A stretch of DNA of 19,985 nt from Bacteroidota bacterium (GTDB lineage Bacteria; Bacteroidota; Bacteroidia; Chitinophagales; Chitinophagaceae): contig JAEZDC010000002.1 of NCBI GenBank assembly GCA_023429825.1, positions 1 through 19,985 of the forward strand, given 5' to 3'. Positions 1 through 5,829 of the stretch are shown here, one piece after another (the first letter of the stretch is position 1; every line of letters starts with the position of its first letter). Under the pieces are notes generated by a model. That model was not told where the DNA came from. It searched no databases and saw nothing but the letters and a program-made list of their open reading frames with translations. A program made the position numbers and the translations under genes.

Positions 1-152
1 TCCCGATACTTGGTGTAATATTCTGTTTGTATTTGCTTATCGAAATCCCCGTAACCAGTTGGTTTGTTTTCTTTGGCTGGATGGGTGTAGGTCTTCTTAT
101 TTATTTTGCCTACGGTTATCGCAATAGTAAACTCAATAAACTGGCAGATTAG
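1..152 (+). CDS. Amino acid permease (APC superfamily), C-terminal fragment
   Basis: The reading frame is open from the left edge to a TAG stop at 150-152 and encodes about 49 residues. They form two hydrophobic segments (around PILGVIFCLYLLIEIPV and SWFVFFGWMGVGLLIYFAY) followed by a short polar tail, YGYRNSKLNKLAD. The pattern of a Pro/Leu-rich helix, a short Trp-containing turn, a helix ending in IYF-YG, and then a charged tail matches the end of cationic amino acid transporter/YfnA-type permeases of the APC superfamily. These are inner-membrane transporters taking up amino acids. Most of the protein lies outside the window, so the substrate cannot be judged. The family call rests on the last two helices only. 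Confidence 0.6.
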   Translation, partial: PILGVIFCLYLLIEIPVTSWFVFFGWMGVGLLIYFAYGYRNSKLNKLAD

Positions 153-187
153 TTTGTTAGCCAGCTGTTTATTGCTATTTAGCTTCC

Positions 188-207
188 GTTGCGTCGCACT
201 CTTGTAC
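188..207 (-). repeat. Dispersed intergenic repeat, copy A (type 1)
   Basis: Read on the minus strand this is gtacaagagtgcgacgcaac, identical over 20 bases to the copies at 2980-2999 and 8571-8590. It lies 35 bases past the permease stop. The core TGCGACGCA is an inverted repeat with a one-base centre. It is followed on the plus strand by a short direct repeat, agcttta-cgc-agcttta (214-230). Confidence 0.8.
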
Positions 208-254
208 TGCAGAAGCTTTACGCAGCTTTAACCATTCCTAACGCTGATTCGCGT

Positions 255-262
255 TACTTTTG
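255..262 (+). promoter_or_regulatory. Candidate -7 box (TActTTTG) for the Smr gene
   Basis: TACTTTTG matches the Bacteroidota sigma-A -7 consensus TAnnTTTG exactly and continues as CTGCCC, the same extension seen upstream of the ubiD-family gene at 3882. The implied transcript would start near 270 and have a leader of about 50 bases. I see no clear TTG -33 element at the expected distance, so this is a motif match only. Confidence 0.45.
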
Positions 263-323
263 CTGCCCTTATGAAACGTAGCTGCTGGGAAGCAAGTTCC
301 GGGGGGCAAAAAGAGTTATTCTG

Positions 324-1349
324 ATGAAGTATCAAATAGGCGATAAGATCATTGTACTGCACAGCAATGAAGAAGGTGAGGTAATTGATATCATCAATGA
401 AAAGATGGTAATGATAGAAGTCCGTGGTGTAAAGTTTCCTGCCTACATGGACCAGATCGATTTCCCTTATTTCAAACGGTTTACTGAAAAGAAACTATTT
501 CCTGAAAAGAAGAAGCCAAAGGTATATATCGATAGTGTTCCAAAAGAGAAGATCACGAAGAATGAAGTAAAGGTTGCAGAAGGTGTTTGGTTGTCTTTGA
601 TTCCAAAGTTTAGCCTGGACGAGTTCAACGACGAAATAGTGGAGCTGTTTAAAATATTCCTGGTTAATAAAACCGGCAAAGGGTATAAGTTCATCTATAA
701 ACAATCATTCTTTGGCGATCCTGAATTCGAGCTAAAGAATGAAGTAATGGCCTTTCATGATTTTTATTTGCATGATATTTCTTTTGCAGACTTTAATGAT
801 AATCCTTCCTTCAGCTTCGAATTCTCTCTTGTAACACCTGAAAAAACAAAAGCCGATTATTACGAGAGTAGCGTTAAAATAAAAGCAAAGCAGATATTCA
901 AGCAAGTGGAAGAGTTAAAGGAAAAAAATCAGCCCAATATTTCTTACAAATTGTTTGATGAATATCCGGCTAAAACTTTTGAAGAGAAGTTTGAATTGTC
1001 TGGCTTAGCTGCAAAAGGATTTAAGATATACGAAGCCAAACAGATCCGCCAGAATCTTCCTCCTGCAAGAAGTGTTATTGACCTGCACATGGAAAAGCTC
1101 AGCAACGACTGGAAAAGTATGAGTAATGCAGAGATACTCTCTATGCAATTGTCAGAGTTTGAGAAATGGTATGAATTGGCAGTGGCCCATGTACAACCTT
1201 CTTTAATTGTAATACATGGAGTGGGTAGCGGAAGATTAAGAGATGAGATTCACGATCTGCTCAAGACAAGACGAGAGGTAAAAACTTTCATAAATCAATA
1301 CGACCCAAGATTTGGCTACGGAGCCACTGAAATATTCTTTCAGTACTAG
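324..1349 (+). CDS. DUF2027 domain protein with C-terminal Smr domain
   Basis: This 341-residue protein has two parts. The N-terminal stretch (about 1-240) opens with a small beta-rich segment, KYQIGDKIIVLHSNEEGEV, and a second beta-rich region around 85-190, the layout of DUF2027 proteins of Bacteroidota. The C-terminal part (about 250-341) is a Smr (small MutS-related) domain: it has the DLH motif at 253-255 and the HGVGSGRLR motif at 298-306, and ends in a GYGATEIFF strand. Smr domains are DNA or RNA nucleases, and some cleave mRNA on stalled ribosomes. No MutS2 ATPase part is present, so it is a stand-alone Smr protein, probably cytoplasmic. The ATG at 324 is the first in frame; no Shine-Dalgarno sequence is visible, as usual in this phylum. 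It appears to be a single-gene unit. The domain calls are firm, but the substrate is not known from the sequence. Confidence 0.88.
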   Translation: MKYQIGDKIIVLHSNEEGEVIDIINEKMVMIEVRGVKFPAYMDQIDFPYFKRFTEKKLFPEKKKPKVYIDSVPKEKITKNEVKVAEGVWLSLIPKFSLDEFNDEIVELFKIFLVNKTGKGYKFIYKQSFFGDPEFELKNEVMAFHDFYLHDISFADFNDNPSFSFEFSLVTPEKTKADYYESSVKIKAKQIFKQVEELKEKNQPNISYKLFDEYPAKTFEEKFELSGLAAKGFKIYEAKQIRQNLPPARSVIDLHMEKLSNDWKSMSNAEILSMQLSEFEKWYELAVAHVQPSLIVIHGVGSGRLRDEIHDLLKTRREVKTFINQYDPRFGYGATEIFFQY

Positions 1350-1357
1350 TGCTGAAC

Positions 1358-1432
1358 TGATGCCATAATGCCGGCACGATGAAGTGCTTGCGACGCAACA
1401 GGCGATGCCATGAAATGCTAAAGCTGGTATCA
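1358..1432 (+). repeat. Dispersed intergenic repeat, copy B (type 2), possible hairpin
   Basis: Bases 1378-1410 (33 bases) are identical to 3792-3824, and weaker similarity continues to the shared GCTGGTAT. The core TTGCGACGCAA (1389-1399 plus the preceding T) is a near-perfect palindrome. In this copy TGATGCCA (1358-1365) can pair with TGGTATCA (1425-1432) through one G-U pair, so the whole 75-base element could fold as one hairpin. It sits 8 bases after the Smr gene stop and ends 16 bases before the rnpB -7 box. There is no T-tract of the kind expected for an intrinsic terminator. Confidence 0.75.
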
Positions 1433-1448
1433 TAAAAATTGTTCTTTG

Positions 1449-1456
1449 TAAATTTG
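1449..1456 (+). promoter_or_regulatory. -7 box (TAaaTTTG) of rnpB
   Basis: TAAATTTG matches the Bacteroidota -7 consensus TAnnTTTG. A start about 4-7 bases downstream would fall at 1459-1463, which is where the 5' strand of the RNase P RNA P1 helix begins. That agreement makes this one of the better-supported promoters in the window. Confidence 0.65.
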
Positions 1457-1458
1457 TA

Positions 1459-1798
1459 TTTCAAACCCGAACTATCGTTCCGAATCAACTTCGGAAAGGA
1501 AAGTCCGGACAGCACAGAGCAACTCACCGGTGAATAGCCGGCTTCCGCAAGGAAAGAGATAGTGCCACAGAAAATTACTACCCGCTTCGGCGGGAAAAGG
1601 TGAAAATGTGAGGTAAGAGCTCACAATGTTAGACAGCAATGTATAGCATGGGTAAACCTTGAGTGCTGTAATGCCACGTATAGAGTCGTTCGAGGGCTGC
1701 TCGCCCAAGACTCAGGGTAGGCAGCAACAGGTAAACAGTAATGTTTATCGTAGATAAATGATAGTTTAGAAACAGAATCCGGCTTACGAGGTTTGAAA
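1459..1798 (+). ncRNA. rnpB: RNase P RNA (class A)
   Basis: This is the catalytic RNA that removes the 5' leader from precursor tRNAs. The universally conserved 5' block GGAAAGTCCGGAC is at 1498-1510 and its P4 partner ACAGAATCCGGCTTAC is at 1772-1787. Between them lie the conserved CCACAGAAAA (about 1564-1573), AAAAGGTGAAA (about 1595-1605), GGTAAGAGCTCAC (about 1612-1624) and GAGGGCTGCTCGCCC (about 1692-1706) elements in the normal order. The ends are set by the P1 helix: TTTCAAACC (1459-1467) pairs perfectly with GGTTTGAAA (1790-1798). The length of about 340 bases suits a bacterial class A RNA. It is followed directly by an intrinsic terminator. No truncation is visible. The exact 5' and 3' ends are inferred from P1. 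Confidence 0.95.
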
Positions 1799-1805
1799 AT
1801 GATTG

Positions 1806-1828
1806 GTCCCGGGAAACCGGGACTTTTT
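1806..1828 (+). terminator. Intrinsic terminator of rnpB
   Basis: GTCCCGG (1806-1812) pairs perfectly with CCGGGAC (1817-1823) across a GAAA tetraloop and is followed by TTTTT. It begins 7 bases after the P1 helix of the RNase P RNA. The T-tract overlaps the stop codon of the convergent YjbR-like gene. Confidence 0.9.
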
Positions 1829-2171
1829 ATTTAAGTGCGGCCTGCGTTTTTTTAGGCAGTTTGCTTTTAATAAGCTCATATGCATTCAAGGCTCTCAATT
1901 GCCATTCTTTTTTCGTCATCCTGCTGATGTTATCTACAAACACCCACTTGTTTCTTGCCATATAAGGTGCAGGTTTGAAACCTTCACGACTACTGATCTC
2001 ATCAAACTCTTCGTCGCTAACTTTAAAAGAAGCATTGGTTGGTGTTTCATCTAACCCGATAATGAGAAACATTTTTTCAGCCACACAAAAACACAAATGA
2101 TTTTCCCACTTGATGTCTTCAGTAACACCAGGGAATTTATTGCATATGTTCTGTATTGTTTCTACGTCCAT
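1827..2171 (-). CDS. MmcQ/YjbR family protein
   Basis: This is a 114-residue cytoplasmic protein of the MmcQ/YjbR (DUF419) family, a CyaY-like fold of unknown physiological role. It shows the family features: an N-terminal helix, MDVETIQNICNKFPGVTEDIKW, the strand pair LCFCVAEKMFLIIGLDE and TNASFKV, then the segment GFKPAPYMARNKWVFVD and a C-terminal helix SYELI/LNAYELIKSKLPKK. A GTG in frame at 2174 is possible, but the ATG at 2171 is preferred: it forms TGATG with the stop of the upstream gene, a common arrangement for translational coupling, so the two genes are probably co-transcribed. The gene ends inside the terminator of the convergent rnpB. The family assignment is firm; the function is not known. 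Confidence 0.85.
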   Translation of the reverse strand: MDVETIQNICNKFPGVTEDIKWENHLCFCVAEKMFLIIGLDETPTNASFKVSDEEFDEISSREGFKPAPYMARNKWVFVDNISRMTKKEWQLRALNAYELIKSKLPKKTQAALK

Positions 2172-2920
2172 CACTTTAGGTATTCGTTGATGATTGAAGT
2201 TAAAGCATTCAGCATTCGTACTTGCTCGGCGGTATGCCCATGCTGCGCTTCAATATTTATGTAAGGGATATTTTTTTTAGAACAATAGATAGAAAGTGAA
2301 CCATCATCACTGGTTACCTTGTGGCTTTGCAATACAGCATTAATTTTTTTTGATCGCAGGTGATCGAAGATTCTTCTGTCAGTAGTTAATACAAAATCAT
2401 CAGGGTCTTGTTTCGGATTTACGTACGTCGTCGCTTTTGAGTTCACATAGCTTTTCACAGATAAATTACCTTCTGTATTGTTGTGTATTGCAATGATAAT
2501 TTTTGCATCTTCAATTTTATCTTCGATCGCTTCAGCGAAATTCTCAGCTACGTCTTCCGCTGCATTTGTATAGCTTTTGCTAAGGCTTTTTAGAGTAGCA
2601 ACTCTTCCTTTCTTTGAAAAGATCCTGTTAGGATCAAAATTGTACGACTTGCCTTTATACCTGAAGTTTACATTTCTTTCTCCGGTATGATTGACTGTCA
2701 CCATCGTTCCTCCATTCGCGGCCATATATTGCCTGGTCGCCTGTACACTGGTCGATTCATTTTCATGCAGGTTCAAAAAAACAGCCTTGGCTTTCGCCGG
2801 GTTGTAAGTATGGGTCTTTAACATGATCGTGGTACTACCTAACTGAACATTTTCTGTTTTTACTGTTTGGGTAAAAGCCGATAATGAAAGGGCCTGGCAT
2901 ACTATCAATATCCATTTCAT
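2171..2920 (-). CDS. Secreted AspA/M14-like zinc hydrolase (putative)
   Basis: This protein has 249 residues with a hydrophobic N-terminal signal segment (about 1-17, MKWILIVCQALSLSAF), suggesting export to the periplasm. I do not recognise a named family, but the order of likely catalytic residues resembles aspartoacylase/succinylglutamate desuccinylase and M14 carboxypeptidases: H52-E-N-E55 as an HxxE zinc motif, N98-R99 in FDPNR for substrate carboxylate binding, H146 in IAIHNN as the third zinc ligand, and E224 in INIEAQHGH as possible general base. The H52-H146 spacing of 94 is close to that in aspartoacylase. It would then hydrolyse an amide or peptide bond, substrate unknown. It lies upstream of and overlaps the YjbR-like gene (TGATG). 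The hydrolase assignment comes from motif spacing and is an inference. Confidence 0.6.
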   Translation of the reverse strand: MKWILIVCQALSLSAFTQTVKTENVQLGSTTIMLKTHTYNPAKAKAVFLNLHENESTSVQATRQYMAANGGTMVTVNHTGERNVNFRYKGKSYNFDPNRIFSKKGRVATLKSLSKSYTNAAEDVAENFAEAIEDKIEDAKIIIAIHNNTEGNLSVKSYVNSKATTYVNPKQDPDDFVLTTDRRIFDHLRSKKINAVLQSHKVTSDDGSLSIYCSKKNIPYINIEAQHGHTAEQVRMLNALTSIINEYLK

Positions 2921-2979
2921 GCCTTAAAGTTAGTAAGAGAGATTTTTTGTAACCGGCTGTAGAATAAGAATTAACTTCT

Positions 2980-2999
2980 GTTGCGTCGCACTCTTGTAC
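2980..2999 (-). repeat. Dispersed intergenic repeat, copy C (type 1)
   Basis: On the minus strand this is gtacaagagtgcgacgcaac, identical to copies A and E. It is preceded on that strand by CATATGGTTCTGAA, which is also found, one base shorter (CATATGTTCTGAA), just before copy D at about 3778-3790. The homology between types 1 and 2 therefore extends beyond the core. It lies about 15 bases beyond the minus-strand terminator at 3014-3052. Confidence 0.8.
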
Positions 3000-3013
3000 G
3001 TTCAGAACCATAT

Positions 3014-3052
3014 GCAACAAAAAAGAAAGCACCAAGTTGTATCAGTACTTTC
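3014..3052 (-). terminator. Intrinsic terminator, minus strand
   Basis: Read on the minus strand, GAAAGTAC (3052-3045) pairs with GTGCTTTC (3032-3025) through one G-U pair and is followed by TTTTTT (3024-3019) and TGTTG. No annotated protein gene ends here on this strand, which implies an unannotated transcript coming from higher coordinates. The 3' arm can alternatively form 12 pairs with 3124-3135 (CUUGGUGCUUUC with GAAAGUACCAAG, one wobble), so a competing fold is possible. Confidence 0.6.
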
Positions 3053-3575
3053 TTTCGATTGTACCATACTAACCCGATGCTTTCGTAGTGAGTTCAGGCT
3101 TTCTTTCGATCACCTTCCTTCACCTTGGTACTTTCCATCTTTTGAGGGACGATTTCCCAATTTTTTTGAGCGGCATCAGCCCTTTTACAGGCTTTTGCAT
3201 CTCTTTTCTGAGAAAATTCGTTTCAATCATTGCTGATCGTCGTTCTTTTCTCAGCCCAGGCAATCAATTTCATTTTCAGATTTGTTTACCAGGGAACCGG
3301 ACACTAGTTTTCGTATTGCTACGCTCTTTGTTCCGGGGGTTCTGATCTTGTCTTTTTACAGATCGGCTTCAAAACCCGAATTCAGTTGCAGCATAGTCTT
3401 GTTTATGGATATCCTGCTCTGAATTTGTGATTGAAAACTGTTTCGGTTTTCTTTCACTAAGAACCTGCTCTTGTTGAAGGAACCTGTTCTTAATCTTCGA
3501 ATCACGCCGCCTTGTTGAAGGGCTTTGTTCGTCGTTGACAATACTAAAGTAGTTCATCATTACAGCCGTTTCCAA
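3015..3575 (-). ncRNA. Candidate minus-strand RNA, possibly with a small ORF
   Basis: This is the main content of the long gene-poor interval 2921-3906. The minus strand is visibly purine-rich (runs such as ATCGAAAGAAAG occur twice), as the sense strands of genes in this window are, and it ends in the intrinsic terminator at 3014-3052. Stops occur in all frames across most of it. A 63-68 residue frame at 3369-3575 (MMNYFSIVNDEQSPSTRR at its start region, ending in TEFGF) is the only plausible small protein, and a second overlapping frame is open in the same place, so coding is doubtful. Potential hairpins include AAGAAC/GTTCTT arms around 3462-3494. No clear -7 box was found; the nearest is AAAATTTG just upstream of the small frame. 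It could be a structured RNA, a leader or a decayed gene. I do not recognise it. Confidence 0.35.
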
Positions 3576-3688
3576 ATTTTTTCATGCTTTGTTATGCACC
3601 TGTTTTGCTATTTGTTTTCAACTGGAAATAAGGTTACATGCAGATTATTTATGCTGTTTTCAACGGCTTTAGCACAGGAGTATTAACA

Positions 3689-3757
3689 TATGCACAAGTA
3701 ATACATACCAGGATGTGCATAATCAGGGAACCTGAGGCATAAAAGAAATCCATGCCT
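3689..3757. other. Two adjacent inverted repeats in the ubiD upstream region
   Basis: TATGCAC (3689-3695) and GTGCATA (3715-3721) form a 7-base inverted repeat with 19 bases between. They are followed by AGGCAT (3735-3740) and ATGCCT (3752-3757), a 6-base inverted repeat. Neither has a T-tract. They could be operator-like sites or weak hairpins, but the arms are short enough to arise by chance. Confidence 0.25.
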
Positions 3758-3791
3758 GGGTACTACGTCTATGTCGCCATATGTTCTGAAT

Positions 3792-3851
3792 GATGAAGTG
3801 CTTGCGACGCAACAGGCGATGCCACGAAGTACTTCCGCTGGTATTATGATA
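3792..3851 (+). repeat. Dispersed intergenic repeat, copy D (type 2)
   Basis: Bases 3792-3824 are identical over 33 bases to copy B (1378-1410). Similarity continues with substitutions through GCTGGTAT and ATGAT to about 3850. The element includes the palindrome GAAGTACTTC (3826-3835), where copy B has diverged. It lies 30-90 bases upstream of the -7 box of the UbiD-family gene and is inverted relative to copy C. Confidence 0.8.
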
Positions 3852-3881
3852 TTCATCACGCATACCCAACCTAATCTGTTT

Positions 3882-3889
3882 TACTTTTG
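3882..3889 (+). promoter_or_regulatory. Candidate -7 box (TActTTTG) of the ubiD-family gene
   Basis: TACTTTTG followed by CTGCCC is the same 14-base string as at 255-268. It ends 17 bases before the ATG, so the transcript would have a very short leader. No TTG -33 element is evident. Confidence 0.5.
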
Positions 3890-3906
3890 CTGCCCAATAC
3901 GATACT

Positions 3907-5829
3907 ATGGCATTTAAGAATCAACAGGAATTCATTCGTTTACTGGAGAAAGAGGGTGAACTGGTTAGAATAAAAGAATACGTTAACCCGCATTTGGAGA
4001 TTGCGGAGATCACCGACAGGGTTAGTAAAATGCCCGGTGGCGGGAAAGCTTTATTGTTTGAGAATACAGGTTATGATTTTCCTGTGTTGATGAATGCTTA
4101 TGGGAGTGAAAAAAGAATGTGTCTTGCGCTTGGCGTTAAACATTTAGATGATGTGGCAAAAGAGATCGAAGGATTGTTTAAAATGCTGGCATCTCCTAAA
4201 GAAAATATCATTGACAAGCTGAAGATGTTGCCAAAGCTCGGACAGTTTGCTTCGTGGATGCCAAAAGTAAAAAGTGGGAGAGGCGAATGCCAGGAAGTGG
4301 TGATGACGGATCCTGATATTACCAAACTTCCTGTTATTAAATGCTGGCCTAAGGATGGTGGCGCATTTGTAACGTTGCCTGTAATTCATACCAAAGAACC
4401 AAACACCGGTGCAAGAAATGTAGGCATGTATCGCATGCAGGTGTTCTCGCCAACAATGACCGGCATGCATTGGCATAAGCACAAAGTATCGGCAAAACAT
4501 TTTAACGAATACAAAAAGCTGAATAAAAGAATGCCTGTTGCGGTTGCATTGGGCGGTGATCCTGCCTATGCATATTCTGCAACTGCTCCATTGCCAGAGA
4601 ATGTAGATGAATACATGTTGGCCGGATTTTTACGAAAGAAAAAAGTGGAATTGGTGAAGTGTATCTCACAACCTGAAATTGAAGTGCCTGCAGATGCAGA
4701 TTTTGTGATTGAAGGTTATGTGGATCCGCATGATGAAATGGTTTGGGAAGGTCCGTTCGGCGATCACACCGGTTATTATTCTCTGCCTGATTGGTATCCG
4801 AGGTTTCACATCACTGCAATCACACATAAAAGAGGCGCTGTATATCCTGCTACCATTGTTGGTATTCCACCGCAGGAAGATGCCTGGCTGATCAAAGCTT
4901 CTGAAAGAATTTTCTTAGCGCCGATGAAGATGACCATGGTGCCGGAGATCATTGATATGGACATGCCTGTTGAAGGTGTGGCGCATAACCTGGTAATTGC
5001 ACAGATCAATAAAACGTTTGCAGGCCAGGGACAAAAAGTGATGAATGCTATGTGGGGTGCAGGACAAATGATGTTCAATAAAGTATTAGTAATAGCTGAT
5101 GAAGAAGTGAAGATCCAGGATTATGAAACACTGGCTAAGTACGTGTTCAGAAACTTAGATGTGGTGAATGATATTACGATCAGTACGGGCCCGATGGATG
5201 TGCTGGACCATAGCTGTAATAAACTTGGCTTTGGTGGTAAAATGGCTATCGACGGAACATCCAAATTGAACGAAGAAGTGGATGAACTTTATCACCTCAA
5301 TATTCAACCGGTTGCACTTCCGCCAAACTTTACAGAGAGATTTGAAGCAGTTCAGAAAATAAATGAAAGCCTGCTGAAGAAAGGTATCCCTTGTTTAATT
5401 GTGTCAGTGAAAAAAGAAAAGTTTGGTCATGTAAAAGAAGTGCATGAACAGATATGTACTTCACCCGAAGTAGAAGGCATCAAGATGATATTATATGTAG
5501 AACATACTGTTGATGCGGACGATTTATCTGTAGCGCTTTGGAGATTCTGTAATAACATGGATCCGAAGAGAGATGCCATGCTTGTTCAACGGCAATCATT
5601 CAAGGAGCCAGGTAAAACTTTTGCCTGTTTAGGTTTGGATGGAACGATCAAAACAAAAGCTTTCGATAATTTCCAAAGAGACTGGCCGAATATCATCGTG
5701 GCAGATGATGCTACTATCAAATCTGTTGATGAAAAATGGAATAAGCTTGGTTTAGGAGAATTTACTCCATCACCTTCACTCAAGTTCAAAAGCCAGATGT
5801 ACGGTGAGGAAGCGGTGGCTGCGGTTTGA
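3907..5829 (+). CDS. UbiD family decarboxylase (menaquinone-type)
   Basis: At 640 residues this is longer than proteobacterial UbiD (about 500) and typical of the UbiD homologues that Bacteroidota genomes label menaquinone biosynthesis decarboxylase. UbiD enzymes use prenylated FMN, made by UbiX, and a divalent metal to decarboxylate aromatic acids in the cytoplasm. Family landmarks are present: N171 in ARNVGMYRMQVF, H188/H190 in MHWHKHKVS, the ADFVIEGYV segment (E269) and EGPFGDHTGYYS (281-292), which together carry the metal- and cofactor-binding residues. The FGGKMAIDGTSK segment near 435-446 is also typical. No ubiX or men/mqn gene is in the window, so the substrate is inferred from phylum context; it could act on another aromatic acid. 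The gene stands alone and its stop abuts that of the convergent dacB. Confidence 0.88.
   Translation: MAFKNQQEFIRLLEKEGELVRIKEYVNPHLEIAEITDRVSKMPGGGKALLFENTGYDFPVLMNAYGSEKRMCLALGVKHLDDVAKEIEGLFKMLASPKENIIDKLKMLPKLGQFASWMPKVKSGRGECQEVVMTDPDITKLPVIKCWPKDGGAFVTLPVIHTKEPNTGARNVGMYRMQVFSPTMTGMHWHKHKVSAKHFNEYKKLNKRMPVAVALGGDPAYAYSATAPLPENVDEYMLAGFLRKKKVELVKCISQPEIEVPADADFVIEGYVDPHDEMVWEGPFGDHTGYYSLPDWYPRFHITAITHKRGAVYPATIVGIPPQEDAWLIKASERIFLAPMKMTMVPEIIDMDMPVEGVAHNLVIAQINKTFAGQGQKVMNAMWGAGQMMFNKVLVIADEEVKIQDYETLAKYVFRNLDVVNDITISTGPMDVLDHSCNKLGFGGKMAIDGTSKLNEEVDELYHLNIQPVALPPNFTERFEAVQKINESLLKKGIPCLIVSVKKEKFGHVKEVHEQICTSPEVEGIKMILYVEHTVDADDLSVALWRFCNNMDPKRDAMLVQRQSFKEPGKTFACLGLDGTIKTKAFDNFQRDWPNIIVADDATIKSVDEKWNKLGLGEFTPSPSLKFKSQMYGEEAVAAV

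Noticed and set aside
1472..1708. 78-codon minus-strand open frame
   Set aside because: It lies entirely within the RNase P RNA gene, whose conserved blocks are on the plus strand.
2994..3345. Overlapping plus-strand frames of 80 and 85 codons upstream of the UbiD-family gene
   Set aside because: They are Phe/Ser/Leu-rich translations of the complement of a purine-rich strand, overlap each other, and the first one crosses repeat C and the minus-strand terminator.
3689..3757. Inverted repeats before the UbiD-family gene as a riboswitch
   Set aside because: They lie upstream of the likely transcript start near 3895, have short arms and match no riboswitch class I know.
2980..3851. Interval 2980-3851 bounded by repeats C and D in inverted orientation, as a possible mobile element
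   Set aside because: There is no transposase or target-site duplication, the repeats also occur singly elsewhere, and the two copies are of different subtypes.
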